Part shown: positions 9,235 to 18,342 of the stretch, piece by piece
How the letters are laid out: every line of letters begins with the position of its first letter
How positions within the stretch are numbered: the first letter of the stretch is position 1
Source of the DNA: Burkholderiaceae bacterium
GTDB lineage: Bacteria; Pseudomonadota; Gammaproteobacteria; Burkholderiales; Burkholderiaceae_B
Length of the DNA stretch: 64,000 nucleotides
Assembly (NCBI GenBank): GCA_030728985.1
Contig: JANQYI010000002.1
Location: forward strand, 12,639 to 76,638
Reading direction: 5' to 3'
Position numbers and translations under genes: made by a program
Notes under the pieces: model-generated
What the model saw: the letters and a program-made list of their open reading frames with translations, nothing else
Databases searched by the model: none
Told to the model about the DNA's origin: nothing

Positions 9235-10209
9235 ATGTCAAACATTTTAGAAATTAAAAACCTCAGCGTCGAGTTTCCGTCACGCCGAGGGACCTTAAAA
9301 GCCTTGAACGACGTGTCCTTTTCGATTGCGGCGGGCGAGGTTGTGGGCGTGGTAGGTGAGTCGGGCGCAGGCAAGTCGTTGACCGGTGCCGCCATCATTG
9401 GTTTGCTCGAACCACCGGGTCGTATTTCAGGTGGAGAGATCCTGCTCGAAGGACGTCGTATCGACAATCTTTCAGACGATCAGATGCGCAAAATCCGAGG
9501 ACGAGAGATTGGTGCGATTTTCCAGGATCCCTTGACGTCTCTGAATCCGCTCTACACCGTTGGGCATCAGATTGCCGAAACAATCGTGACGCATCTGCCC
9601 ATGACCTGGTCGCAAGCGCGTCAGCGCGCCATCGAGCTTTTGGAGTCGACGGGTATCCCAGCCGCGCGCGAACGGATCGATCATTATCCCCATCAGTTTT
9701 CTGGGGGTATGCGGCAGCGCGTGGTGATCGCGCTGGCACTCGCGGCGCAACCCAAATTAATCGTGGCCGATGAGCCCACCACTGCGTTGGATGTTTCCAT
9801 CCAGGCGCAGATTATCGAATTGCTTAAAAAGATGTGTCGCGAACAAGGTGCCGCCGTGATGCTCATCACGCACGATATGGGCGTCATCGCTGAAACGGCG
9901 GATCGCGTGGTCGTGATGTATGCGGGACGCGTCGCTGAGATCGGCAAGGTGCGCGATGTGATCCACTCGCCACGCCATCCTTACTCGGTCGGCTTGATGG
10001 GTTCGATTCCTTCGATTCATCATCATGTCGAACGTCTGGTACAAATCGACGGCACGATGCCAAGACTCACGGCGATTCCTCCGGGCTGTGCCTTTAACCC
10101 GCGGTGCCCCCAAGTGATGGAGCGTTGCCGTGTAGAGCGTCCCGAAATCATCCAGGTTGGTACCTCCCAAGCGGCCTGTTGGTTGCACGAATCCAAGGAT
10201 ACGTCATGA
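9235..10209 (+). CDS. Peptide ABC transporter ATP-binding protein (DppD-like)
   Basis: 324 residues from the ATG at 9235; an in-frame TTG at 9223 inside the previous stop region is less likely. Walker A GESGAGKSLT near residue 40, signature FSGGMRQRVVIA near 155, Walker B LIVADEPTTALD near 175, H-loop THDMG near 210, and a C-terminal oligo_HPY region with CAFNPRCPQVMERC, which is known in some members to bind an iron-sulphur cluster or metal. It energises transport as a pair with the next ATPase. The stop overlaps the next start as ATGA. Confidence 0.95.
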   Translation: MSNILEIKNLSVEFPSRRGTLKALNDVSFSIAAGEVVGVVGESGAGKSLTGAAIIGLLEPPGRISGGEILLEGRRIDNLSDDQMRKIRGREIGAIFQDPLTSLNPLYTVGHQIAETIVTHLPMTWSQARQRAIELLESTGIPAARERIDHYPHQFSGGMRQRVVIALALAAQPKLIVADEPTTALDVSIQAQIIELLKKMCREQGAAVMLITHDMGVIAETADRVVVMYAGRVAEIGKVRDVIHSPRHPYSVGLMGSIPSIHHHVERLVQIDGTMPRLTAIPPGCAFNPRCPQVMERCRVERPEIIQVGTSQAACWLHESKDTS

Positions 10210-11210
10210 GTACAGAGCGTCCTTTAGTTGAAGTCCATGACGCCGCGAGATGGTTTGATGTCTCAGCACCGTGGCTCGAGCGTGTGTTGTCGCGTAAACC
10301 GCGCAGTATTCTTAGAGCGGTCGACGGTGTCTCCTTTAGCATTCGCAAAGGTGAGACGCTAGCCTTGGTGGGTGAGTCTGGCTGTGGCAAGTCCACCATT
10401 GCCCGCCTGCTGGTCGGGCTCTATCCGCTCACCCGCGGGACGATCACCTTTGATAGCCAACCGATCTCGAACATGCAAGGTCGTTCAGGGCTGGCCTTGC
10501 GCAAGCGCCTGCAGATGATTTTTCAGGATCCTTATGCCAGTTTGAATCCTCGTTGGCGCGTCGGGCGAATCATCGCCGAGCCAATGTTGGCGCATACCGA
10601 TATGACCGAGCAAGAGCGTGATGACCGTGTCGATGTGTTGTTGACCCAGGTGGGTTTGCATCCTTCAGACAAATCCCGCTTTCCCCACCAGTTTTCCGGC
10701 GGTCAAAGGCAGCGTATCTCCATTGCTCGCGCCTTGGCGGTCAATCCAGAGTTTCTGGTGTGTGATGAGCCGACGTCGGCACTCGATGTGTCGGTTCAGG
10801 CGCAAGTGCTCAACATCATGAAGGACTTGCAGAGAAATCTCGGTCTGACGTATCTGTTTATTTCACACAACTTGGCCGTGGTGCACCACGTAGCCGATCG
10901 TGTCGGGGTAATGTATCTCGGACGGATTGTTGAAATCGCGGATCGTGATACGTTGTTTGCCAATCCTCAGCATCCCTACACGCGGATGTTGCTATCCGCT
11001 ATCCCTGATTTGACGGGGCAGGGACGCAAGCGTACGCCTGTCGCAGGCGAAGTGCCCAATCCGCTGAATCCGCCTGCGGGTTGTACCTTTCATCCACGTT
11101 GTCCCTTTGTACGCGAACGCTGCAAGATCGAAGCGCCCGCGACACAAAACTTTAAAGGCGTGGAAATCGCCTGCCATGGCGTTGCAGAGGGCTGGCCGAT
11201 GCAGGTGTAG
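10206..11210 (+). CDS. Peptide ABC transporter ATP-binding protein (DppF-like)
   Basis: 334 residues, beginning MSTERPLVEVHDAARW from the ATG within the ATGA overlap at 10206; an upstream ATG at 10104 lies inside the previous gene and is not needed. Walker A GESGCGKSTIA, Q-loop MIFQDPYASLNPRW, signature FSGGQRQRISIA, Walker B LVCDEPTSALDVS, and the C-terminal CTFHPRCPFVRERC motif of the oligo_HPY extension. It is the last gene of the operon started at 5697. Confidence 0.95.
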   Translation: MSTERPLVEVHDAARWFDVSAPWLERVLSRKPRSILRAVDGVSFSIRKGETLALVGESGCGKSTIARLLVGLYPLTRGTITFDSQPISNMQGRSGLALRKRLQMIFQDPYASLNPRWRVGRIIAEPMLAHTDMTEQERDDRVDVLLTQVGLHPSDKSRFPHQFSGGQRQRISIARALAVNPEFLVCDEPTSALDVSVQAQVLNIMKDLQRNLGLTYLFISHNLAVVHHVADRVGVMYLGRIVEIADRDTLFANPQHPYTRMLLSAIPDLTGQGRKRTPVAGEVPNPLNPPAGCTFHPRCPFVRERCKIEAPATQNFKGVEIACHGVAEGWPMQV

Positions 11211-11256
11211 GAGCTTTAGCGCATGATTGTTGAGTGGGGTTTATTAACTTAATGCA

Positions 11257-11838
11257 TTAAATCAGTGGACGTGCTTGATCTAAAAAAGCAGCTGTTTGGA
11301 TAAGACCATTACGCTCCATGGATTGAATAAAAAATTCTGGGGTGTAAGCAGGATTTTTTAGCCGAGCGCGCATCGCCTTAAACGCAGGTAGAACAACCAA
11401 TGGTTCTAACTCCAGCTGTTGGAGCAAGAACTCATCGGGATGTAAAACCGTTATTTCAAGCGGGTCCAATATTGAAGTTGGAAAGTCTTTTAAATTTTGA
11501 GTCACAATAGAATCTGCGTGTCCCGCAATCGCCGCTGCCAACACATGACGGTCTTTTGAATCCGGCAGCTCAAGTCCAGGCTCTATTAATTTCCAAGCTT
11601 TTATTGATACCTCCCAGGCGGGACATATCTTGTGCATGAAATCTCTCCTTCTAAAGAAATCCTCCTCTGGACGATTTTTATTTATGGCCAGGTTCCTGAT
11701 CCATTCACGATCTATTTCTTTAGACCATTTTGCGGCATAGATCCCTGTTGCTGCAACTTCCATCAGCGCATCACAAATGGCAACCGAATAAAGAACGTTT
11801 GCATCGAGGATGACAGTGTATCGATTGTGTCCGGCCAT
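11257..11838 (-). CDS. PIN-domain protein, probable toxin of a type II toxin-antitoxin pair
   Basis: 193 residues. The PIN ribonuclease fold is shown by ILDANVLY (Asp12), an acidic helix EIDREW (residues 41-46), and PDSKDRHVLAAAI (Asp93, Asp96) followed by the typical IVTQNLKDFP. The C-terminal 60 residues form an extra helical part seen in longer PIN proteins. In VapC-like proteins the acidic residues bind Mg and cut RNA. It follows its partner gene by 11 bases on the minus strand. Base composition is clearly more AT-rich than the flanking genes, suggesting transfer. The exact RNA target cannot be told. Confidence 0.88.
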   Translation of the reverse strand: MAGHNRYTVILDANVLYSVAICDALMEVAATGIYAAKWSKEIDREWIRNLAINKNRPEEDFFRRRDFMHKICPAWEVSIKAWKLIEPGLELPDSKDRHVLAAAIAGHADSIVTQNLKDFPTSILDPLEITVLHPDEFLLQQLELEPLVVLPAFKAMRARLKNPAYTPEFFIQSMERNGLIQTAAFLDQARPLI

Positions 11839-11849
11839 AATGACGGGTT

Positions 11850-12320
11850 TTAGTACTCGAGCCCGAGTTCGCGAGCATTTTTTGCCATTTCGTCGAGTGC
11901 ATCTTGTTGTTCTGCGCGCATCAGTTTTGCATAAGTGATGAGATCTGAAAATCTGATCCGACGGTGTGTCCCAACCATGCGATGTGCTAGTCTCCCTGCA
12001 TCAATTTCTTTAATCAAGAAAGGGCGCGATACATTTAAAAAATTGGCCGCCTCTACCGTGCTGAACTCTTGTTTTTCAGGAACAAGCATGATGGGCTGGT
12101 GGCGTGCCATCAAGCCAAGTGTTTGGCCTAGAACACGCAAGACTTGAGGAGGAACTTGCACGCTTGGGTATGACCCATCGTCACTTTCTATGGTGATTGT
12201 TGCGGCTCGTGAGTGATCGAGACACGCCATGATCAAGCGTTCTGCTGCTTTAACCATTTCGGTTTCGATTTCGTTCAAATCAGGGGGGACAAGTTTGTCC
12301 CTGTCGAGCGTTTTGCCCAT
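11850..12320 (-). CDS. Excisionase-type HTH protein, probable antitoxin to the PIN toxin
   Basis: 156 residues. Residues about 85-131 (EFSTVEAANFLNVSRPFL, then VGTHRRIRFSDLITY) are a MerR/excisionase-like helix-turn-helix; the N-terminal 80 residues are helical and of unknown fold. It lies just upstream of the PIN gene, as expected for an antitoxin that binds DNA and neutralises the toxin. An inverted repeat in its promoter region is a likely autoregulation site. Gene order antitoxin then toxin and the 11-base spacing support a two-gene operon. Confidence 0.85.
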   Translation of the reverse strand: MGKTLDRDKLVPPDLNEIETEMVKAAERLIMACLDHSRAATITIESDDGSYPSVQVPPQVLRVLGQTLGLMARHQPIMLVPEKQEFSTVEAANFLNVSRPFLIKEIDAGRLAHRMVGTHRRIRFSDLITYAKLMRAEQQDALDEMAKNARELGLEY

Positions 12321-12346
12321 ACTGATCTCTCGTTGCGTTGTGATTG

Positions 12347-12391
12347 GTGGCGTTTAAAAAAATTAAAAGTCTCTCGTAATTTTAACGCCAC
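12347..12391. promoter_or_regulatory. Inverted repeat upstream of the antitoxin gene, likely operator
   Basis: GTGGCGTT at 12347-12354 and AACGCCAC at 12384-12391 are perfect inverted arms, and the AT-rich bases inside continue the symmetry (TTAAAA... and ...TTTTAA). The element lies 27-71 bases upstream of the antitoxin start, where its promoter should be, so binding of the antitoxin here is plausible. Confidence 0.5.
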
Positions 12392-12418
12392 AAGTGCAAT
12401 AAATGCAACAAGTGCAAC
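12392..12418. repeat. Three tandem 9-base repeats next to the operator
   Basis: AAGTGCAAT, AAATGCAAC and AAGTGCAAC follow one another without gaps, differing at two positions. They abut the right arm of the inverted repeat upstream of the toxin-antitoxin pair. They may be binding sites (one helical turn minus one base apart) or simple slippage repeats. Confidence 0.6.
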
Positions 12419-12468
12419 AAAATAAAGGTATTTGAATGCTCTGGCTTTGAGCCCTTCAAGGAGTGAAA

Positions 12469-12978
12469 TTAGTGAATAGACGGTGGCTTTCCGTTCGTAC
12501 CACTCGGCTGGCCATTCTCCAGATCATCTTCGTCATCCCCCAGATCCTCAAGCAGTTCTAGATCTGGGTCTGGCAAAGCCTCATCCGTCAAATCAAAGGG
12601 CAAGAGTTCGGCAAGCTCCATCGAGAAGTCAAACTCGTCACCGTGTTGATCAAGACGGACAAACCGCGCCTCGGGATCTTCGGTGATTTGGATCGCCCAC
12701 AGATACTGACAGTCATAGACCTCGGTATCGAGCTCCAGACCGCCACGGTTACCCACAAAGCGCGCACCGGGACCACCCATTTGGACGTGCGTCGCTTTTT
12801 CATCGGGCGTTTCATTGATGCCGAGCGGGATCGCAAAAATCACCCACTCTGCATCATCATCCCTACCGATTTCCGCTAAAACGGACTTGCCCATATAGGC
12901 GCTTAGCCCATCGGCGGTTTTGCCCAACATGGCAAGTTCTTGTTCGGTAAAGCGGAGGGCGTGGTCAGGTGTGGTCAT
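12469..12978 (-). CDS. Conserved hypothetical acidic protein
   Basis: 169 residues from the ATG at 12978 (a GTG six bases further up is in frame). It is strongly acidic, with a C-terminal tail of Asp and Glu (LELLEDLGDDEDDLENG) ending in a Pro/Gly/Ser-rich stretch. The body (residues 1-130) looks like a soluble alpha/beta fold with no membrane segment and no motif I recognise. It is divergent from ettA, 108 bases away. No function can be given. Confidence 0.7.
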   Translation of the reverse strand: MTTPDHALRFTEQELAMLGKTADGLSAYMGKSVLAEIGRDDDAEWVIFAIPLGINETPDEKATHVQMGGPGARFVGNRGGLELDTEVYDCQYLWAIQITEDPEARFVRLDQHGDEFDFSMELAELLPFDLTDEALPDPDLELLEDLGDDEDDLENGQPSGTNGKPPSIH

Positions 12979-13086
12979 AAGCACTCAATTTGGAGCCGTT
13001 CGGTCAGGCAAAAGTCGATTTGCCATCATCATAGCGCCCTCCAAGCCCTACAATAGCGCATCGTCTTTTTATTCTTTGATGGACCT

Positions 13087-14760
13087 ATGGCTCAATACGT
13101 ATACACCATGCACCGCGTGGGTAAAATTGTTCCCCCCAAGCGCCAGATTCTGCGCGATATTTCCCTATCCTTTTTCCCGGGTGCCAAAATCGGTGTGCTG
13201 GGCTTAAACGGCTCGGGCAAGTCGACCCTGCTCAAAATCATGGCCGGCGTGGACAAGGAGATCGAGGGCGAGGCCGTGCCGATGCCCGGTCTTAATATCG
13301 GATATCTGGAGCAAGAGCCCAAGCTCAATCCTGATCACACCGTCCGTCAAGCGGTCGAGGAGGGCATGGGTCCCGTTGTGGCGGCTAAAAAGCGACTTGA
13401 CGAGGTCTATGCGGCCTACGCCGAACCGGACGCTGACTTTGATGCGCTCGCCGCCGAACAGGCTGACTTAGAGGCCATTATTTCGGCTGCAGCCTCAAGC
13501 GGCTCTGACGATACAGAAACTCAAATGGAAATCGCCGCCGATGCGCTGCGCTTGCCTCCGTGGGATGCCAATGTCGGCAAGCTCTCCGGTGGTGAAAAGC
13601 GCCGCGTGGCGCTTTGCCGGTTGTTGCTGTCCAAGCCAGATATGTTGCTGCTAGACGAGCCCACCAACCACCTCGATGCCGAGAGCGTTGAGTGGCTTGA
13701 GCAGTTTCTGGCCAAGTTTCCCGGTACCGTCGTGGGCGTGACCCACGATCGTTACTTTCTAGACAATGCCGCTGAGTGGATTCTCGAACTCGACCGTGGA
13801 CATGGCATCCCCTGGAAAGGCAACTACAGCTCTTGGCTCGAACAAAAGAACGACCGACTCAAGCAAGAAGAGTCTAGCGAGTCTGCCCGCCAGAAAACCA
13901 TCAAGAAAGAACTGGAGTGGGTGCGCCAAAACGCCAAAGGCCGTCAGGCTAAAGCCAAAGCGCGTATGACACGCTTTGAGGAACTCTCCTCCCATGAGTA
14001 TCAAAAGCGCAATGAAACCCAGGAGATCTTTATTCCTGTGGCCGAGCGCTTGGGCAACGAAGCGATTGAGTTCGTCAATGTCAGCAAAGCCTTCGGTGAC
14101 AAACTGCTGATGGACAATGTCAGCTTCCGGGTCCCACCAGGTGCGATTGTCGGCATCATTGGACCTAACGGCGCGGGTAAGTCGACCCTTTTTCGCATGA
14201 TCGCCGGTCAGGACAAGCCTGACAGTGGCGAGGTCAATATCGGTCAGACCGTCAAGATCGCCTTTGTCGATCAGTCCCGCGATGCCTTGCCGGATGCCAA
14301 GACGGTGTTTGATACGATTTCCGACGGTGCGGATCTACTGACTGTCGGCCGTTTTGAAATGCCGGCGCGCGCCTATTTGGGACGCTTTAATTTCAAAGGC
14401 GCGGATCAAGGCAAGATGGTCGGTCAGCTCTCCGGTGGTGAACGTGGACGTCTGCATCTTGCCAAAACGCTCATTACGGGCGGCAACGTGTTGCTGCTCG
14501 ACGAGCCTTCCAACGATCTGGACGTGGAAACCTTGCGTGCGCTCGAAGATGCGCTCCTTGAGTTTGCAGGTTCAGTGATGGTAATCAGTCACGACCGTTG
14601 GTTCCTCGATCGTATCGCCACCCACATCCTGTCGTTCGAGGGCGACTCTCAGGTCGTGTTCTTTGATGGCAACTATCAGGAATACGAAGCAGACAAGAAG
14701 CGTCGCTTAGGTGAGGCGGGTGCAGCGCCCAAGCGGATTCGCTACAAGGCGCTGCGTTAA
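13087..14760 (+). CDS. ettA: Energy-dependent translational throttle protein EttA (ABC-F)
   Basis: 557 residues, as usual for EttA (about 555). Two ABC domains without membrane segments: Walker A GLNGSGKSTLL near residue 40, signature LSGGEKRRVALCRLL near 165, Walker B MLLLDEPTNHLDAE; linker (P-site tRNA interaction motif) around residues 245-300 rich in Lys/Arg; second Walker A GPNGAGKSTLF near 355, LSGGERGRLHLA and LLLDEPSNDLDVE. It binds the ribosomal E site and gates early elongation according to the ATP/ADP ratio. Cytoplasmic. Confidence 0.96.
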   Translation: MAQYVYTMHRVGKIVPPKRQILRDISLSFFPGAKIGVLGLNGSGKSTLLKIMAGVDKEIEGEAVPMPGLNIGYLEQEPKLNPDHTVRQAVEEGMGPVVAAKKRLDEVYAAYAEPDADFDALAAEQADLEAIISAAASSGSDDTETQMEIAADALRLPPWDANVGKLSGGEKRRVALCRLLLSKPDMLLLDEPTNHLDAESVEWLEQFLAKFPGTVVGVTHDRYFLDNAAEWILELDRGHGIPWKGNYSSWLEQKNDRLKQEESSESARQKTIKKELEWVRQNAKGRQAKAKARMTRFEELSSHEYQKRNETQEIFIPVAERLGNEAIEFVNVSKAFGDKLLMDNVSFRVPPGAIVGIIGPNGAGKSTLFRMIAGQDKPDSGEVNIGQTVKIAFVDQSRDALPDAKTVFDTISDGADLLTVGRFEMPARAYLGRFNFKGADQGKMVGQLSGGERGRLHLAKTLITGGNVLLLDEPSNDLDVETLRALEDALLEFAGSVMVISHDRWFLDRIATHILSFEGDSQVVFFDGNYQEYEADKKRRLGEAGAAPKRIRYKALR

Positions 14761-14770
14761 GGCTTCTGGT

Positions 14771-14812
14771 TTTATCTCGCGGGGTTGAGATCGCATCAAC
14801 CCACGCGATAAA
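14771..14812. terminator. Imperfect hairpin between convergent ettA and acyl-CoA ligase genes
   Basis: TTTATCTCGCGGGGTTGA and TCAACCCACGCGATAAA form a long stem with small mismatches and an 7-base loop. There is no clear U-run on either side, so it may be a bidirectional terminator or transcript-end stabiliser. Confidence 0.4.
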
Positions 14813-14824
14813 GACATATTGCAC

Positions 14825-16351
14825 TCAGTCTTGTATTGGATAGAAAACTTTGCGCAACTCAGTTTTCAAAATTTTTCCATAATTGTTTTTAGGAAGACTG
14901 TCTCTAAAGATGTATTCGCGTGGGCGCTTAAAGCGTGCCATATTTTCAAGGCAGAGCGTATCCATCTCATCGCTTGTGACAACTTGACCGGGCTGCGTGA
15001 CGACAAAGGCAACCGGCTCTTCGCCCAGATCGGCATGCTCACGTCCGACCACAGAGACCTCGATGATGGCGGGGTGCCGCAGTAAAACCTCTTCGATTTC
15101 TCGAGGGTAAATATTGCTGCCGCCGCGAATGATCATATCTTTGGAGCGATCTCGTAGCGTGAGATACCCCCTTGCATCCATCGTACCGATGTCTCCGGTC
15201 CAGAGCCAGCCATCTCGAATTGTGGAGCGTGTCGCTTGTTCGTTGTTCCAATACCCAAGCATTCTCGTGTCGCTGCGCGTGATGACCTCGCCAAGATCAC
15301 CGTTCGGTACGTCATGTCCTTCATCGTCCACCACGCGCACCTCAACGCCTGTTCGAGCTGTACCGCAGGAAGCCAGGCGTTCCAGGTGACGTGTGTCGCG
15401 CCTGCCTTCGTGATCGCGTTTTGACAAGCCGGTGATCGTCATCGGACTTTCGCCCTGTCCGTAGACCTGAAAAAGCTTTGGACCAAACAGATCAAGCGTT
15501 TGTAGGAGATCGCTGACGTACATCGGACCGCCTCCGTAATAGACGGTAAGGAGGTGGCCTGCGGGGTTATTGACGCCATGTGCTGCACGGTTCAGTCTTG
15601 AGAGCATCGTCGGGGCGGCAAAGATAGAGACTTCGGGGTAGCGCTGCAAGGACTCAAAGACGATGTCAGTGGTAAAAGCACTTTCAATGACTTGATGTCC
15701 ACCACCAAATAAATGTGGCAATGCGTACAGGCCCGAGCCATGGGAGAGCGGAGCAACATGCAGCATTGTCTGGCCTGGCAATACTTGATCGACATCGGCG
15801 CAATATTGCAGACACATCGTCATCAAGTTCCGGTGCGAAAGCATGGCCCCTTTGGGAGTACCCGTTGTTCCGCTGGTATAAAAAATCCATGCCAAATCAT
15901 CAGGTTGTTTATCGACGCAGACAATTGGAGCATGCTTGACATTGCTTTCGTACTCGAGGTCATCGACACTCAAGATTTCGCAATGATCGAGTCCGCCAGA
16001 GAGCTCTTGATGCAGTGCTGCATAGAGCGACTGGCTGGTGAAAATAATGCTCGCACCACAATCACTCGCGATGGGTTTGATTTCTTTTGGGTGCAGTTTG
16101 GCATTGACGGGAACCGCAGAGTAGCCGGCAGCCCAGGTTGCAAACAGAACCTCTATGGCTTCGCGTCTGTTTTCCATAAAAATCAGGACGCGTGCACCCG
16201 ATTTCAGCCTTTTTACCTGTTGAAGTGTGCCTGCGAGCCCAAGTATCCGCTTTGCTAAATCACCAAAAAGGACAGTATGTCCCGCGTGTGTGATAGCGTT
16301 GAGCTCGGGATGACTTCGCGCCCGAATCAAGAAGGGATGAGCAATGTTCAC
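14825..16351 (-). CDS. AMP-binding acyl-CoA ligase
   Basis: 508 residues, GTG start at 16351. Class I adenylate-forming enzyme: phosphate-binding loop IFYTSGTTGTPKGAMLSH near residue 170, adenine motif YGQGESPMT near 300, GWLWTGDIG near 385, and C-terminal domain with RSKDMIIRGGSNIYPREIEE and the catalytic Lys in NNYGKILKTELRK near residue 495. It activates a carboxylic acid as acyl-AMP and then forms the CoA thioester. No pathway partners are adjacent, so chain length or aromatic substrate is open; it is convergent with ettA. Confidence 0.9.
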   Translation of the reverse strand: MNIAHPFLIRARSHPELNAITHAGHTVLFGDLAKRILGLAGTLQQVKRLKSGARVLIFMENRREAIEVLFATWAAGYSAVPVNAKLHPKEIKPIASDCGASIIFTSQSLYAALHQELSGGLDHCEILSVDDLEYESNVKHAPIVCVDKQPDDLAWIFYTSGTTGTPKGAMLSHRNLMTMCLQYCADVDQVLPGQTMLHVAPLSHGSGLYALPHLFGGGHQVIESAFTTDIVFESLQRYPEVSIFAAPTMLSRLNRAAHGVNNPAGHLLTVYYGGGPMYVSDLLQTLDLFGPKLFQVYGQGESPMTITGLSKRDHEGRRDTRHLERLASCGTARTGVEVRVVDDEGHDVPNGDLGEVITRSDTRMLGYWNNEQATRSTIRDGWLWTGDIGTMDARGYLTLRDRSKDMIIRGGSNIYPREIEEVLLRHPAIIEVSVVGREHADLGEEPVAFVVTQPGQVVTSDEMDTLCLENMARFKRPREYIFRDSLPKNNYGKILKTELRKVFYPIQD

Positions 16352-16386
16352 GAAAGAGCATTCACCATTTGCACAAACGTGCAGAT

Positions 16387-16647
16387 TTAACGCTGCGGCA
16401 TCTCGATCTTGACTTCAAGCACTTCAAGACTGTCTTGACGATCAAATTGGACCTTGATGTCCTCAGGGTTGATCTGCACATATTTAGAGATCACCGCTAG
16501 CAATTCTTTTTGGAGAGCGGGCAGGTAGTCAGGCGAATTATTGCCGCCGCCAACACGTTCGTGGGCCAGGATAATCTGCAGACGCTCTTTGGCGACGTTG
16601 GCGGAGGTTTTTTTCTGACCGAGCAAAAAAGACAGAAATGACATCAC
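16387..16647 (-). CDS. minE: Cell division topological specificity factor MinE
   Basis: 86 residues, normal length. N-terminal membrane-targeting and MinD-binding segment ([26 protein letters not shown]) and the C-terminal dimerisation domain with [22 protein letters not shown]. It stimulates MinD ATPase and drives pole-to-pole oscillation. Its start overlaps the end of minD (ATGA-type), so the two are coupled. Last gene of minC-minD-minE on the minus strand. Confidence 0.97.
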   Translation of the reverse strand: MMSFLSFLLGQKKTSANVAKERLQIILAHERVGGGNNSPDYLPALQKELLAVISKYVQINPEDIKVQFDRQDSLEVLEVKIEMPQR

Positions 16648-17459
16648 TTACCTCCGAACAAGCGCTTGAGTAGGCCTGGCTTTTCGTAATCGACGAAACG
16701 CAAGGGCTTTTCCTCGCCGAGGTAACGTGACACCACATCACGATACGCTTCGGAAACATCACTCTTTTCAATGTGAATCGCTGGCAAACCTTGGTTGGAG
16801 GCCTGCAGCACGGACTCGGACTCGGGAATCACGCCGATCAGCTTGATCCGTAAAATATCCTCGATGTCCTTGAGTGAAAGCATCTCGCCGTCTTCGACGC
16901 GCTTGGGGTTGTAACGCGTCAGGAGCAGATATTCTTTGATAGGCTCGTCAGCTTCGATCGCGCGGCGTGACTTTGAAGCCAAAATACCCAAAATCCGGTC
17001 GGAGTCGCGTACCGAGGAAACCTCGGGGTTGGTCACGACCAGCGCATCGTCGGCGTAATAGGCCGCGAGCAAGGCGCCCGTCTCGATACCGGCCGGCGAG
17101 TCGCAGATGATGTACTCAAAACCCATTTCTTTTAGATCATTGATAACCTTGCCAACACCCTCGAGGGACAGCGCGTCTTTGTCGCGCGTCTGGGAGGCGG
17201 GCAAAATAAACAAGTTTTCAAGGTTTTTATCCTTGATCAACGCCTGGTTGAGTGTGGCTTCACCATGAATCACGTTGACAAAGTCATACACCACGCGGCG
17301 TTCGCACCCCATGATGAGGTCGAGATTGCGCAGACCGACGTCAAAGTCGATCACGGCTGTTTTGTGGCCACGCATGGCCAAACCTGAGGAAAAGCTTGCG
17401 CTCGTGGTGGTCTTGCCAACGCCACCCTTGCCTGAAGTCACCACCACAATTCGAGTCAT
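16644..17459 (-). CDS. minD: Septum site-determining ATPase MinD
   Basis: 271 residues. Deviant Walker [15 protein letters not shown] at residues 9-22, switch motifs [16 protein letters not shown] and [14 protein letters not shown], and a C-terminal amphipathic membrane-targeting helix ([10 protein letters not shown]). It recruits MinC to the membrane at the poles. Middle gene of the min operon. Confidence 0.98.
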   Translation of the reverse strand: MTRIVVVTSGKGGVGKTTTSASFSSGLAMRGHKTAVIDFDVGLRNLDLIMGCERRVVYDFVNVIHGEATLNQALIKDKNLENLFILPASQTRDKDALSLEGVGKVINDLKEMGFEYIICDSPAGIETGALLAAYYADDALVVTNPEVSSVRDSDRILGILASKSRRAIEADEPIKEYLLLTRYNPKRVEDGEMLSLKDIEDILRIKLIGVIPESESVLQASNQGLPAIHIEKSDVSEAYRDVVSRYLGEEKPLRFVDYEKPGLLKRLFGGK

Positions 17460-17491
17460 GACGAGAGAACCTTTAAATGGAAATGTTAATT

Positions 17492-18322
17492 TTACTGCCC
17501 AAGGGCATTGATGAGAAGCGCATCTTTTTCCAGTTGAATCGCAACGGGTTTTTGATGCAGTTCGGGTGAAAGTTTAGTGTCGATGACACGATAGATACCG
17601 GCGATGGCGACAAGCTCGGCGTCAAAACCGGTGGTAAAAATCCGCGCGGCGACATCACCACGCGCACCCGCCATGGCTTTGCCGCGCAGTGGACCGTAAA
17701 TATGAATATTGCCATCGGCGATCACTTCGGCGCCTCGGCTGACTACACCCATGACGATCAAGTCACTATTGCGGGCATAGACACGTTGTCCAGAGCGCAA
17801 AGGGCCTTTGATCACCATAGTGGGCGCCGCTGACGAGGCTGGCGCAGCAGGCGACGCGGAGTCTGTTGTTACTGCCGTGCTGTTTGCCACAGACTGTGCA
17901 GCAGAGGGATCGGCCTCAGTGGTGTTTTCTGAGGCCTCAGGCGTCGGCAAGCTCGAGGTCACCGGTTCGGCCACCGAGGCTGCTGTCCGTGTGTCCGAAG
18001 CATGACGTGCGGGCGCCGCGGATAGATCCACGGGCGTCAGACCACAGGCTTGCGCCTGAGCCAGGTTGTCCCCTTGGGCTACCACACCGATCACTGGAAG
18101 CTTATGCTTTTTAAAAGCTTCTAGGAGCGGGAGCCAGTCGATCACTTCGTCCAGACGCGTCGCATCAATCACGACGGGCTCATTTTCATAAAAAGCGCCG
18201 GCATCGGCCATCCGTTTTTTGAGCGCCTTGATTAAATCTTTGGTGTCGGGATGCTGAAGCACCACACGTATGGCGTACAGTGTGGCGCTTTTAAATTCTA
18301 GGGGGGAGAGTTCGGTCGTCAT
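17492..18322 (-). CDS. minC: Septum site-determining protein MinC
   Basis: 276 residues. N-terminal MinC_N domain (residues 1-110, FsZ-polymer inhibition), a long Ala/Ser/Pro/Thr-rich linker (about 115-170, longer than in E. coli), and the C-terminal beta-helix domain with GPLRSGQRVYARNSDLIVMG and IYGPLRGKAMAGARGD that binds MinD. First gene of the min operon, 32 bases before minD. Confidence 0.96.
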   Translation of the reverse strand: MTTELSPLEFKSATLYAIRVVLQHPDTKDLIKALKKRMADAGAFYENEPVVIDATRLDEVIDWLPLLEAFKKHKLPVIGVVAQGDNLAQAQACGLTPVDLSAAPARHASDTRTAASVAEPVTSSLPTPEASENTTEADPSAAQSVANSTAVTTDSASPAAPASSAAPTMVIKGPLRSGQRVYARNSDLIVMGVVSRGAEVIADGNIHIYGPLRGKAMAGARGDVAARIFTTGFDAELVAIAGIYRVIDTKLSPELHQKPVAIQLEKDALLINALGQ

Positions 18323-18342
18323 TGACGAGAATCATACCTTAC

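Noticed and set aside
12392-12418. CRISPR-like or replication iteron array
   Set aside because: Repeats are only 9 bases with no spacers and occur three times; no cas or replication gene is near.
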